Origin: Archivesica marissinica
Taxonomy: Eukaryota; Mollusca; Bivalvia; Venerida; Vesicomyidae
Length of the DNA: 64,000 nucleotides
Direction: 5' to 3'
Assembly (NCBI GenBank): GCA_014843695.1
Contig: CM026400.1
Coordinates: 39,546,800 to 39,610,799 of the forward strand
The number at the start of each line of letters is the position of its first letter. Position 1 is the first letter of the stretch. Below are positions 12,079-24,976 of the stretch, piece by piece. The translations under genes were made by a program, and so were the position numbers. The notes beneath the pieces were generated by a model. The model had not been told where the DNA came from. It made no database searches and saw only the letters and a program-made list of their open reading frames with translations.

Positions 12079-12746
12079 ATATACGAGGGATGTTCAAAAA
12101 GTTGTGATATTTTTACAATTGCCTTTCAGGTGTTGAGCAGAAATTTCATAGCAGCGATGAGAAAGAAGCGACCTGGGCTCTTAAATGACTACCTTCTGCA
12201 TCAAGACAATGCTCCCAGTCACAAGTCTGCATACACACAGGCGATGATGGATAAGTTGAATATGAAAACTGTGGATCACCCACCCTACTCACCCGATTTG
12301 GCACCAAATGACATTTATCGATTCCCTACCTTGAAAGCTGAACTGCGTGGTAGACAAATGGGCTCGATAGAGGAAATTCAAAACACTGTCTGTTCCGTTT
12401 TTAAAAGCATCCCGAAAGATAGTTTCAGAAGATCATTTCTAACATGGGTGATGGGAGAAATGGTTGCGGTACAAGGGCGAGTATTTTGAGAAGATGTGAC
12501 ATTGAAGTAAGGAAATTTGAGAATGACGTGACGTTAATTAATTACTCGTATTTTGACGTTGATCCGGTCACGCTTTGTAGGCATTACTAAAACTATGGTA
12601 ACTTCTTCATTTTTTAAGATACTATGGTGAACTCTTTCCTACAAGTTGAAAAGAGATGTATGAATATCGGTATTAAATAATTAAAACTGTATTGTTAAAA
12701 AAGTTATAAGCAACTTCCGCGAACTTCTTGAACCCCCCTCGTATAT
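12079..12746 (+). mobile_element. Internally deleted mariner (Tc1/mariner) transposon
   Basis: The ends form an imperfect inverted repeat of about 25 bp. The left end reads tatacgagggatgttcaaaa; the right end, read inward, gives tatacgaggggggttcaaga. Both are flanked by ta, the usual mariner target. The element is only about 670 bp, about half the usual 1.3 kb, and holds only the C-terminal half of a transposase (12130-12489). It cannot encode a complete transposase. Confidence 0.9.
12130..12489 (+). pseudogene. Mariner transposase, C-terminal fragment (DD34D type)
   Basis: The fragment of about 119 residues contains HQDNAPSHKS and HPPYSPDLAPND, the second and third catalytic aspartate motifs. 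There are 34 residues between the two aspartates, the mariner DD34D spacing. The N-terminal helix-turn-helix region and the first catalytic aspartate are missing, and the frame opens close to the left inverted repeat. The first ATG is at about 12157 and is not the original start. A residue usually aromatic and followed by FP is present as IYRFPTLK. This is a deletion derivative that could only move in trans. Confidence 0.9.
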
Positions 12747-13090
12747 ATCATTATAATTCAAAGACACATAATTACTTAATTATAATGAATATAAAGACAG
12801 TTGTGCTCGAATCTATAATAAATTTACCAATACATACATCAGATTAACGGATGGATAATGATGACTGCACTAATCCGCATGCTACACGACAAGGTGATAC
12901 AACCTTACTAGGTGAATACAGTGTCACTCAATAGTATACGACAAGAAAGGTTGATGGTCCCGTTTGTGTTTTACGTTTATTTATCGTCGCTACCGGTTGC
13001 CCATATTATATTGTCCCGTTTGCCTGTCACAGTATGAATTTATAATATTTAGGAATGCTAAATGTCTAAATCCCTGACACTATCTATTTT
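12747..13090. other. Mostly unassigned DNA with a SINE-B tail fragment
   Basis: At 12965-13006 the words acgtttatttatcgtcgc and taccggttgcccat match the 3' tail of SINE-B on the minus strand; the head is missing. The rest is featureless. Confidence 0.6.
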
Positions 13091-13322
13091 AACAGGGCAG
13101 TATGAACTGTTCATATGACTGCTTGATATATTGTATGTACTGTTCATATGACTGCTTAATATATTGCATGAACTGTTTCTCTGACTGCTAGATATACTGT
13201 ATGAACTGTTCATATGAGACTGCTTTGGTATATCTTTTGAACTGTTCATATGCCTGCTTGATATAGTGTATGAACTGTTCATATGTCTACTTGATATAGT
13301 GTATGAACTGTTCATATAACCA
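13091..13322. repeat. Short satellite array, about 36-bp unit
   Basis: About seven imperfect units built on tgaactgttcatatgactgc and ttgatatagtgta. The minus-strand frame through it is a by-product of the repeat. Confidence 0.9.
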
Positions 13323-13767
13323 CTGGAAATGAAATGCAAATTAATAATATGTATATATATATGGTCACTCACTGTATGATGCATGTATATAGTGAATGTA
13401 CATTGATGTATGTTTATAATGTTTTGCTCTCCGAATTGGAGCAAATATCTATAGGAAGTATCCATCTATATGTATAATGAAGTTCTGTGTCATGTCTGCA
13501 ACATCAATGTTGTTCGTGCAACTGCTGGTATAAACTATATCTTACCTCCTGCATCTTCGCCACCCCCAAGTACCACATTTGGTGGTGTAACTCCTTGAAC
13601 ATGTCCCTGGACAAGTGTAATAGCCCGTGCATTCACCAGCATATGCATCTCTGTTATAAAAATAGAGGTGTTAATAAAATTAATCTTTCTTTGTAAAAGT
13701 ACAGTGTTAATTCTTTTCCATTAGCATAAGCTATACATACTAATGTATATATAACCGATATATATTT
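13323..13767. other. No recognisable feature
   Basis: AT-rich spacer between two satellites. A 69-codon frame at 13487-13696 is cysteine-rich by composition but has no recognised motif. Confidence 0.5.
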
Positions 13768-16548
13768 AATAGCATATACCATAATAGCATATACCATAAT
13801 AGCATAATATCATAATATAATATACCATAATAGCATATACCATAATAGCATATATCATAATAGCATAATAGCATAATATCATAATATCATAATAGAATAT
13901 ACCATAATAGCATATATCATAAGAGAATATATCATAATAGCATAATAGCATAATATCATAATATCATAATAGAATATACTATAATAGCATATACCATAAT
14001 AGCACCATAATATCATATATCTAATAGCAACACCATAATAGCATATATCATAATAGCATAATATAATAATCATAATATCATAATAGCATATACCGTATTA
14101 GCATATACCATAATAGCATATACCATAATAGCATACACCATAATAGCATAATAGCATATACCATAATAGAATATACCATAATAGCATATAGCATAATAGC
14201 ATATACCATAATAGCATATACCATAATAGAATATACCATAATAGCATATACCATAATAGCATATACCATAATAGCATATATCATAATAGCATATATCATA
14301 ATAGCATATACCATAATAGCATATACCATAATAGCATATACCATAATAGCATATACCATAATAGCATATATCATAATAGCATATACCATAATGGCATATA
14401 CCATAATAGCATATATCATAATAGCATATACCATAATAGCATATACCATAATAGCATATATCATAATAGCATATACCATAATAGCATATATCATAATAGC
14501 ATATTCCATAATAGCATATATCATAATAGCATATACCATAATAGCATATACCATAATAGCATATATCATAATAGCATATACCATAATAGCATATACCATA
14601 ATAGCATATACCATAATAGCATATATCATAATAGCATATACCATAATAGCATATATCATAATAGCATATTCCATAATGGCATATATCATAATAGCATATA
14701 TCATAATAGCATAATATAATATTCCATAATGGCATATATCATAATAGCATATATCATAATAGCATAATAGATATTCCATAATAGCATATATCATGATAGC
14801 ATATACCATAATAGCATATACCATAATAGCATATACCATAATAGCATATACCATAATAGCATATACCATAATGGCATATATCATAATAGCATATATCATA
14901 ATAGCATATTGCATAATAGCATATATCATGATAGCATATACCATAATAGCATATACCGTACTAGCATATACCATAATAGCATATATCATAATAGCATATA
15001 CCATAATAGCATATATCATAATAGCATATTCCATAATAGCATATACCATAATAGCATATACCATAATAGCATAAGCATATATCATAATAGCATATATCAT
15101 AATAGCATATTCCATAATGGCATATATCATAATAGCATATACCATAATAGCATATATCATAATATCATATATCATAATAGCATATTCCATAATGGCATAT
15201 ATCATAATAGCATATATCATAATAGCATATACCATAATTGCATATACGATAATAGCATATACCATAATAGCATATACGATAATAGCATATACCATAATAG
15301 CATATACCATAATAGCATATACCATAATAGCATATACGATAATAGCATATACCATAATAGCATATACCATAATAGCATATACCATAATAGCATATATCAT
15401 AATAGCATATTATAGCATACACCATAATAGCATATAGCATAATAGCATATATCATAATAGAATATACCATAATAGCATATAGCATAATAGCATATACCAT
15501 AATAGCATATACCATAATATAATATACCATAATAGCATATACCATAATAGCATATACCATAATAGCATATACCATAATAGCATATACCATAATAGCATAT
15601 ACCATAATAGCATATAGTATAATAGCATATATCATAATAGCATATACCATAATAGCATATATCATAATAGCATATATCATAATAGCATATATCATAATAG
15701 CATATACCATAATAGCATATATCATAATAGCATATACCATAATAGCATATATCATAATAGCATATACCATAATAGCATATTTTACCATAATAGCATATAC
15801 CATAATAGCATATATCATAATAGCATATGTTACCATAATAGCATATACAATAATAGCATATATCATAATAGCATATACCATAATAGCATATACATACTGC
15901 ATATTCATAATAGCATATTTACCATAATAGCATATGGCATAATAGCATATACCATAATAGCATATACCATAATAGCATATATCATAATAGCATATACCAT
16001 GGTGTTTTTGTTTTTTTTAATAGCATATATCATAATAGCATATACCATAATAGCATATATCATAATAGCATATACCATAATAGCATATATCATAATAACA
16101 TATATCATAATAGCATACTAGAATATACCATAATAGCATATACCATAATAGCATATATCATAATAGCATAATAGAATATACCATAATAGCATATACCATA
16201 ATAGCATATATCATAATATCATATACCATAATAGCATATATCATAATAGCATATATCATAATAGCATAATAGAATATACCATAATAGCATATAGCATAAT
16301 AGCATATACCATAATAGCATATACCATAATAGCATATATCATAATAGCATATACCATGGTAGCATATATCATAATAGCATATACCATAATAGCATATATC
16401 ATAATAGCATATATCATAATAGCATAATATAATATACCATAATAGCATATATCATAATAGCATATATCATAATAGCATATATCATAATAGCATAATAGAA
16501 TATACCATAATAGCATATTCCATAATAGCATATACCATACTAGCATAT
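13768..16548. repeat. Satellite array, 15-bp unit
   Basis: The unit is agcatataccataat, with atcataat as the main variant, repeated about 185 times over 2.8 kb. Interruptions include a T-run at 16007-16018 and truncated units that change phase. The 15-bp period is a multiple of three and most units lack stops, so frames of up to 440 codons arise on both strands (for example 14078-15400 minus). I treat them as non-genic. Confidence 0.97.
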
Positions 16549-16852
16549 GGCGGGCGACACACAAAAAGGGGCTAATGATGGTGATATGGCAGCCCTATAC
16601 GACACCGTCTCATTAAAAAATCTCGAACATGCCAACACAATATGTTACCAATTGAGAAAGCTGTGACTTGTTTAGTGACAGACACATAACAGATGTTTTT
16701 GAAAGAACATTTGCAACGACACGCCATCATTAATGACATTCTATAATCTGTAATGTTGGTCGCTTATTACGTCAGTACCTTTTTAATTATCAAATTAAGA
16801 AATGCCCATACATTATATATATATATAAGATAAGATAAGATAAGATAAGAAA
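16549..16852. other. Unassigned DNA with a short (ATAAG)n microsatellite
   Basis: A unique stretch. At about 16826-16850 the pentamer ataag is repeated five times. Confidence 0.7.
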
Positions 16853-17153
16853 TCCTATTATTCACATCATATTTACATATGTGACCCGCCATATCAAAAT
16901 CAGTCGTAAGTCGGGATTATCGTAAGGCAATACAATTAGATCACCATTGTGCTGTGCTGCCCTGCAAGTCTGACCCACATTGCAATTGTAAAGCCAGTGT
17001 TATTGCCCTTGGATTGATATTTAAAAATCCATTGAAGTCATTAAAATTTCAATATTTTCACCGTAACACTTCACCATTGTGCGTTATCCCCCGCCAATCA
17101 GAGTTACTGCCCTTGAGTTGATCATAAATACAACATAGTTTAATAGTATACAC
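16853..17153. repeat. Founder-like unit next to the 41-bp satellite
   Basis: A single 41-bp-type copy (16853-16892) is followed by aaaatcagtcgtaagtcggg and about 230 bp of unique sequence. Inside, the words tcaccattgtgc and ttattgcccttg or ttactgcccttg occur twice. The same cagtcgtaagtcgggattat block reappears at 18505-18525 beyond the array. The layout suggests a mobile element whose end amplified into a satellite. Confidence 0.5.
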
Positions 17154-18500
17154 ATATGTGACCCGCCATATCCTATTATTCACATCATATTTACATATGT
17201 GACCCGCCATATCCTATTATTCACATCATATTTACATATGTGACCCGCCATATCCTATTATTCACATCATATTTACATATGTGACCCGCCATATCCTATT
17301 ATTCACATCATATTTACATATGTGACCCGCCATATCCTATTATTCACATACTATTTACATATGTGACCCGCCATATCCTATTATTCACATCATATTTACA
17401 TATGTGACCCGCCATATCCTATTATTCACATCATATTTACATATGTGACCCGCCATATCCTATTATTCACATCATATTTACATATGTGACCCGCCATATC
17501 CTATTATTCACATCATATTTACATATGTGACCCGCCATATCCTATTATTCACATCATATTTACATATGTGACCCGCCATATCCTATTATTCACATCATAT
17601 TTACATATGTGACCCGCCATATCCTATTATTCACATACTATTTACATATGTGACCCGCCATATCCTATTATTCACATCATATTTACATATGTGACCCGCA
17701 TATCCTATTATTCACATCATATTTACATATGTGACCCGCCATATCCTATTATTCACATCATATTTACATATGTGACCCGCCATATCTATTATTCACATCA
17801 TATTTACATATGTACCCGCCATATCCTATTATTCACATCATTTTACATATGTGACCGCCATATCCATTATTCACATCATATTTACATATGTGACCGCCAT
17901 ATCCTATTATTCACATCATATTTACATATGTGACCCGCCAATCCTATTATTCACATCATATTTACATATGTGACCCGCCATATCCTATTTTCACATCTAT
18001 TTACATATGTGACCGCCATATCCTTTATTCACATCATATTTACATATGTGACCCGCCATATCCTATTATTCACATCATATTTACATATGTGACCCCCATA
18101 TCCTATTATTCACATCATATTACATATGTGACCCGCAATATCCTTTATTCACATCATATTTAATATGTGACCCGCCATATCCTATTTACATCATATTTAA
18201 TATGTGACCCGCCGTATCCTATTATTCACATCATATTTACATATGTGACCGCCATATCTATTATTCACACATATTTACTATGTGACCCGCCGTATCCTAT
18301 TATTCACATCATATTTACATATGTGACCCGCCGTATCCTATTATTCACATCATATTTACATATGTGACCCGCCGTATCCTATTATTCACATCATATTTAC
18401 ATATGTGACCCGCCGTATCCTATTATTCACATCATATTTACATATGTGACCCGCCATATCCTATTATTCACATCATATTTACATATGTGACCCACCATAT
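17154..18500. repeat. Satellite array, 41-bp unit
   Basis: The unit runs catatgtgacccgccatatc then ctattattcacatcatattta (41 bp), about 33 copies. Between about 17695 and 18290 many units have scattered single-base losses (gtaccc, gtgaccgcc, cacatctat), whereas both ends are clean. Short plus-strand frames here are artefacts. Confidence 0.97.
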
Positions 18501-20347
18501 CAAAAACAGTCGTAAGTCGGGATTATCGTAAGTATAAGTCAACACAATGGTATTTTAACAATTTTCAGATTATTGTATAATTGCATTTTATAATCATTTA
18601 TCTTTATAATAAACGTGATAGAAGCACGTATTTGTGTAATTTAAGTCATTAAAAACACATTTTAATTAGCTTGGTGTTAATTGCCATTGTTATTAATCGC
18701 AGTGAAACAAAAGATCTAAGCCGGGTAGGTGGTGTTTTCCGATGGCCTTTAATGATACTGTCCCGCGATTTTGCCCTATGTATTTGGTACAGAAATAAAC
18801 TAGAGATGACGTATTTTCAGCTGATGCTATTTTTGAACTACGATCTTATATGCTTCCAACTTATCAACGGCTCTAAAGCAATCGAATTTTTTCAAAAATC
18901 TCTTTGATTGCGACGTAAACGTGATTCCCACTCATCCATTGGCCGATAAACACCACGTGGTCTGCAAGTGCGCACCTATTCCTATGTTCACAGACGATTG
19001 GATAGAAACAAAACGATTTTCGGTGTGATTTCATGACGATTATTCATTATAAAATTATCACATTTACAGTCCATAACTTCTGGGAATGGCTTAATGTAAT
19101 GTTGTTAGAACTTGTTGCCCGACCCATTTGCTTTTGTTATGTTGTATTATTAGTGTGTAACCATAGGCATGTATATTATACTACGTTTATTTATATACGT
19201 CGAACTGAAAGAAAATGATAAAACTACATAAGAAAAATGGTGTGAACATCCGAAAATATGCATGTACATTTAAAGTGGTCGAAGCTATGCTCGACGTATT
19301 CCTTTGCTCGGCGTATTTGTCTATTTACATCCGTATTTAAAATATTTATATAGTTTCGCTGACAGAGCTGAAGCATGGTTCAATATCATTCCGTTACGTG
19401 TATCCGGTAGCCTGAAACAACTATCGCGTAACTGTTCCAGCAGACGAATGTAAACAAACAAATCATTGGGGGAAATATTTCCACAGAATTGATACGGTGT
19501 TTGAGCAATTCAGGTAGCTATCCGAATTTATAAAATCTACCACTAACGCGAACACTAGTTTCTATACTATTTCTGATTAAGACCACTACGTGTTTTTATT
19601 CAATGATGTACTATATCAAAATAAGATATTCAACAAGGTATAGTGGATAAATATAAAATAACAAGTACGCTCTGATGTCTTGAGTTCCCCCATATAAACG
19701 GGTGCCGAGCCGAAACCGTTGCGATAGCTGAATTAAGCAGCAAGGTCACGCGATGAAGCTGAAACAGTCAACAAGAGTTTTTTGTAAGTTGTTTGCACGA
19801 CTTAAGAAAATAATAATATCCGGCAAATGCAATTAACATTTTATACTGGCCAGTATCGTCAACATACCTGATATCGGCCGGCGCCTGTTTTCGCCCTTTT
19901 TTTATTCATGTGAATTGTGTTTACATTGGGAACACGAATTATATCTTTGCTCTCAAAACAGGTGCTTTGATACTTATGGTTTCATATATTATGTACCAAG
20001 AGCAAACTGCGCATAAAGCAGATAAATATTCACATTTTATTTGAAAGTATGTTTTCATTAATCCCATTTATGTGTAGCCTAAAATCCCTTACACAAAGGT
20101 AAATATAAAGACATATGTGTTTGTTTTTGTAAAATGAGAAATTTCATCGTCTGCTCAGGAAGGTCACGTGCTAGTTATGCGATAATGTCATAATGCGCAT
20201 TGTACATGTTAGTTCCTTTTACAGCTTTTAACAATTTTTCTTCAAAAATATTATTGTCCAAGATATTTACTATTTATGCTAATTCAGTTTCATCCATTTT
20301 TTCAAATCCAATCTGGCGAAAACGACAACATTGCATTTCCTGCTGTT
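18501..20347. other. No recognisable gene
   Basis: Low-GC sequence with short frames at 18671-18907 and 19033-19218 and no known motifs. Near 19692-19790 there is a TATA-like tataaacggg, a downstream ATG and a gtaagt donor-like site. This could be a first exon, but no downstream exon could be joined in frame, so I do not call a gene. Confidence 0.5.
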
Positions 20348-21755
20348 GTCCACGATGAAACAATGGCATTGGAACGTCTGTTGTAGACATGATTCAGGCA
20401 AGATGACTGGGGCATTGGAACGTCTGTTGTAGACATGTTTCAGGCAAGATGACTGGGGCATTGGAACGTCTGTTGTAGACATGTTTCAGGCTAGATGACT
20501 GGGGCATTGAAAGGTCTGTTGTAGACATGTTTCAGGCAAGATGACTGGGGCACTGGAACGTCTGTTGTAGACATGATTCAGGCTAGATGACTGGGGCACT
20601 GGAACGTCTGTTGTAGACATGTTTCAGGCTAGATGACTGGGGCATTGGAACGTCTGTTGTAGACATGTTTCAGGCAAGATGACTGGGGCACTGGAACGTC
20701 TGTTGTAGACATGTTTCAGGCTAGATGACTGGGGCACTGGCACGTCTGTTGTAGACATTTGTCAGGCAAGATGACTGGGGCATTGGAACGTCTGCTGTAG
20801 CCATGGTTCAGGCTAGATGACTGGGGCACTGGAAAGTCTGTTGTAGACATGTTTCAGGCAAGATGACTGGGGCACTTGAACGTCTGTTGTTGACATGTTT
20901 CAGCTTAGATGACTGGGGCACTGGAACGTCTGTTGTAGACATGTTTGAGGCTAGATGACTGGGGCATTGGAACGTCTGTTGTAGACATGTTTCAGGCAAG
21001 ATGACTGGGGCATTGGAACGTCTGTTGTAGACATGTTTCAGGCTAGATGACTGGGGCATTGGAACGTCTGTTGTAGACATGTTTCAGGCTAGATGACTGG
21101 GGCACTGGAACGTCTGTTGTAGACATGTTTCAGGCTAGATGACTGGGGCACTGGAACGTCTGTTGTAGACATGTTTCAGGCTAGATGACTGGGGCACTGG
21201 AACGTCTGTTGTAGACATGTTTCAGGCAAGATGACTGGGGCATTGGAACGTCTGTTGTAGACATGGTTCAGGCTAGATGACTGGGGCACTGGAACGTCTG
21301 TTGTAGACATGTTTCAGGCAAGATGACTGGGGCATTGGAACGTCTGTTGTAGACATGTTTCAGGCAAGATGACTGGGGCATTGGAACGTCTGTTGTAGAC
21401 ATGTTTGAGGCTAGATGAATGGGGCATTGGAACGTCTGTTGTAGACATGTTTCAGGCTAGATGACTGGGGCATTGGAACGTCTGTTATAGACATGATTCA
21501 GGCTAGATGACTGGGGCATTGGAACGTCTGTTGTAGACATGATCAGGCTAGATGACTGGGGCATTGGAACGTCTGTTGTAGACATGTTTCAGGCTAGATG
21601 ACTGGGGCATTGGAACGTCTGTTGTAGACATGATTCAGGCTAGATGACTGGGGCATTGGAACATCTGTTATAGACATGATTCAGGCTAGATGACTGGGGC
21701 ATTGGAACATCTGTTATAGACATGATTCAGGCTAGATGACTGGGGCATTGAGGGT
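20348..21755. repeat. Satellite array, 46-bp unit
   Basis: The unit is gactggggcattggaacgtc, tgttgtagacatgtttcagg and caagat or ctagat (46 bp), about 30 copies. Two interleaved variants, ggcaag and ggctag, alternate irregularly, as do gcattgg and gcactgg. It is more GC-rich than its surroundings. The minus-strand frames at 20279-20482 and 20808-21080 are repeat by-products. Confidence 0.97.
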
Positions 21756-23640
21756 ATCTACAAATAAGGATTATGTTGATGGACAATTATTTAATAAGAT
21801 CTACTTTAAGAATATAATAGTAATTATTAATTATAAATATGATGTTCATACATTTGTTTTTGCAGAGCTATGCTACAGAGACTGAGAAGTTACCTGACGT
21901 CATGGCGGTAAAGATTTCTTAGTAGCTCGAGTCACTCAAACAATCGACAGCTGACAACGCGTGCGCAAGCTATAAGAATGGGTTCAAACTATGTATGACA
22001 TGTGCCTTGAGTAACGGATTTGCTTGTAAGCAATACTTTAATAAGTATGCCCATATTATAGTATGTTCAAACTGCTATCTAGCAGGTATTATATATATCT
22101 GCTTGAATACATAATCTTATTTTAAGAACAGAACAGAACATTTATTCAGACTTGTACATAGTACAGCGTGAAATATATATATACATAATATAATTATATA
22201 ACATATAAATACTAATTCACGCGAATTGAAGTAGTATAATCTTTGTCTCGTTGCAGTCTCTTTGTAGCTCCGTTTCTCCGTAACAAAACGCAACAGCACT
22301 GAAACATCACTGTTAACGTTCTTATTTAAAATAGCTGGAATAAATACAGGGACACTCGTATAATAGTAAACAATTCTTAACGGCGTGCTTAGGTAAGATG
22401 GTCAAACAGATCCAATATGCAAAATGTTGGCATTGTGTGAGGCGCGTATCAACTATATTTGACATATAATATTATTAGATTGTTATGCTATGCATATGAC
22501 GTGCGTTCTCTACTAGTTAGGTATTATAGCTATCATTTGTTTAGGTTGTATATATCGAATGTTGTCCTCATAACCAATATCGTTTTTCATTTTTTGTTTG
22601 GTAAAAATGCATTTTCATGTCAGGCAGTGTATAGTTTTGTTGGCTTTTTGAGAAATTATGTGACTTGAGAAGACTTCAGACTAGTTGATGTGTAGAAAAG
22701 ATGTAGTATAAGAATTCAGAACATTGCAAACTAACGTTATTCACAGGTGAGCATTGGCACTGTTGACCATTACATAAAATGTTGTGATATGATTGCTGAT
22801 TTGGAATTTGATTTGAATACCTCATCACAGTGGATGCGGTATCAGAAGAAATGATAGATTGATAATATAAATGAATATACTGTATGTTTTTACTTTTCAG
22901 TATATGTATTTAATATGCAATTTTATTTGTTGTTTTACAACCTGTAGTTTAATCATAATATGATTTTACTGCAATTTTCTTCCCATTTTTCTACACTGTC
23001 CGACAGCCCATTTTCGCATGGCACCAACCATATGATTACTTTGCAGTTCACTGAATGTATGAACCGAAGTTGTTGAAATAAGTTCAATCTTCTTTAATCC
23101 AATCCAATTAACATATTAAGTTGTATTATTTTAAAGTGAAATTATACAACAATTGTACAGAGCTAAATATTTGTAAATATTTTTATTATATTTTTAATAG
23201 AAATAACACAAATAGTACATACAGCTGAATATCCTCTAATCGAAATTAACAATTTAAATTGTATTATTTTAAATTACCCAAGAAGCGTGCACACTATTAT
23301 AATCCATATAATCATCTTATCATACTCTCTACTAACACTCCTCTGTTCGAATGCACAAATGTCTACTTGACTGGCTCACCGATTTTGAAACATAATAGTA
23401 TTGTGGTTATGTAGGGTATATCTGCAATTGAATTAACATAATTTATTATATAAATAATTTGAAAACTTGCACATATAAATATATTTGCGATTTCCGACAG
23501 TCTGTCCGTCTGTTTTATCTAGTGAGTTCAGGCAACATTGTTTCATCAAATATGCATACTCAGAACTTCGTGCCACGCTAAACAGTTAAATCATTAATTC
23601 GAGGAAATGGTTACTGACATTTTTTTTAATTTTATTTTTT
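21756..23640. other. No recognisable gene
   Basis: AT-rich unique sequence. Short frames at 22117-22299 (minus) and 22459-22668 (plus) lack known motifs. The agaacagaacagaac word at 22126-22140 is followed by atttattcagac, which resembles a retroposon end, but no body is visible. A 42-bp segment at 21866-21907 has a good acceptor (tttttgcag) and a donor-like gtaaag; evidence for a real exon is weak. Confidence 0.5.
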
Positions 23641-23870
23641 TATACAAATTTATTTTAGCTCGATTGCGAAACAAGTTATTTCAACTTATATAAATCACTC
23701 TCGAGACCTCATTCCTGATGGAATCCATCGCCACGAGGGAGAGAGAAGAGGCAACGTGGAATTTAAATGCCTTGCCTAAGGGCACAATCATAACGGCTCC
23801 AGTGGGGCTCGAACTCCGGACCTTTCGCACCTGAAGCGAACGCGCTACCACTGAGCTATCACGACTTCCA
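23641..23870 (-). mobile_element. SINE-C copy 1 (tRNA-derived SINE)
   Basis: On the minus strand the head reads ggaagtcgtgatagctcagt and ggtagcgcgttcgc (A-box), followed by gagttcgagccccac (B-box). The body contains tgtgcccttaggcaaggc, a block common in invertebrate SINEs, and ends in an A/T-rich tail near 23641. A second family member is at 37385-37620, mirrored at 58578-58813. A short duplicate of its head (tatcacgacttccac) lies just outside at 23889-23905. Confidence 0.85.
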
Positions 23871-23939
23871 CTTTAATGCATAAAGTTGATATCACGACTT
23901 CCACATTATTACTGACTTTGACTTGTGTTAATGTCATTT

Positions 23940-24175
23940 TTTATAATATATAATGATATGTGTCTTCGAGGGGTGTTCGGAATGTGGTGATTCTTTAAAC
24001 AGTTAATAATGACGGGACATACTTTTCGGCAACATTATTACCTGACATACATTACCATAATATTATGCTCAAGGACATGTTTGTATAACATATACAATTA
24101 TGTTTTCAATGGATGCTCGAAATTCCGTGATATATTTATGCAGTAAATAGTTATCGGATGACAAGATACATGTGA
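23940..24175. repeat. Possible mariner-end remnants
   Basis: The words cgaggggtgttcggaatg (about 23968) and aatggatgctcgaaattcc (about 24108) are each followed by gtgat and, some 20 bp on, by cagt-aata-like words. Both resemble the left end of the mariner at 12079. They look like two decayed copies of one end in direct order. No coding sequence remains. Confidence 0.35.
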
Positions 24176-24283
24176 TTGTATATATGTTATATAAATACAT
24201 TAGTTCTGTTCTAATATTCTTATTCACAAACTGTTCAGTGACCTTGAGATCCATAGGAATCTCAAATAGTTGCAGATGTTCTA

Positions 24284-24340
24284 CGTTCTATCGTCGCTAC
24301 CGGTTGCCCATATGAGCGACGCCTTCTGGAGAGATTATGC
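24284..24340 (-). mobile_element. SINE-B 3' tail fragment
   Basis: Contains tcgtcgctaccggttgccca and tatgagcgacgcc, the tail hairpin of SINE-B. The head and body are absent. Confidence 0.7.
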
Positions 24341-24619
24341 TATCAAGCTCAAATTGATAGCCTGTTCATTCATATTAGATGTACATTTTGTATATACAAT
24401 AAGGGAGTCAATTTATTTATAGAGACTTCAATTTCATAACTAATAAGTAACCGTTTTCAACCTTACTAAAGAGTTCATACATTTTAATTTTGTTATGAGT
24501 TATCTCCCTTCATGGCGTGACATGGCATTTATACTCGGACAATTATTTGGAATAAAATGTTTAAAAAAGGATTATTTGCCAACATTTTTGGCGTAATAAA
24601 GTAAGAGTGTTATTTCCTC
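24341..24619. other. No recognisable feature
   Basis: AT-rich sequence leading to the coding fragment at 24620. The word gagttatctccctt at about 24497-24510 is noted but not interpreted. Confidence 0.4.
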
Positions 24620-24976
24620 ATGGCACCAAAAGGAAAACATCACAATAACAGTTCTGTGAAGAAGAAAAAACGAAAACAAATTTCTCCTTTGTGTGCGGAC
24701 AATAGCGAACATTCTCGTGCACGGGACAGTGAACACATTTCACAAACTTTGGACATAAATAGTCAACACGTACACAAGCTAGCGCAACAAGGAAATGATG
24801 AAGTGAGTAAACGTTTGAAACTTAAAAATCCATCGCCGAGTAGTTATGCACCGACAGACTCACACTATCTAGTAAACATGAGTTGTTCCCCACAACCATA
24901 CCCTGGTTCTACCCATAGTCCGTTTACTACACCTCAAATACAGTATACCTTACTCTACGTACCAGTAACCACGCCC
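24620..24976 (+). CDS. N-terminal coding fragment, unassigned (possible non-LTR ORF1 start), cut by a gap
   Basis: A plus-strand frame opens with ATG (MAPKGKHHNN) and runs 119 codons into the N gap. It starts with a lysine-rich stretch (KKKKRKQ), continues in a hydrophilic region and ends in a proline/serine-rich segment (SPQPYPGSTHSPFTTPQ). Composition looks like a real protein, unlike the satellite frames. A basic start followed by a Pro/Ser-rich region is typical of the disordered N-terminus of some retrotransposon ORF1 proteins, so that is my first guess; a host nuclear protein is possible. No domain is visible, and the sequence after the gap is unrelated pogo-element DNA. Confidence 0.4.

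Noticed and set aside
14078..15400. 440-codon minus-strand open frame in the 15-bp satellite
   Set aside because: A 15-bp period in phase with codons and free of stops explains it. The product is a monotonous repeat, and frames on the other strand are open too.
19690..21907. Two-exon 5' gene start (TATA-like at 19694, donor near 19781, acceptor at 21865, donor at 21908)
   Set aside because: Joining the pieces creates an immediate stop after the first exon frame, and no link to a coding exon is visible. Untranslated exons cannot be excluded.
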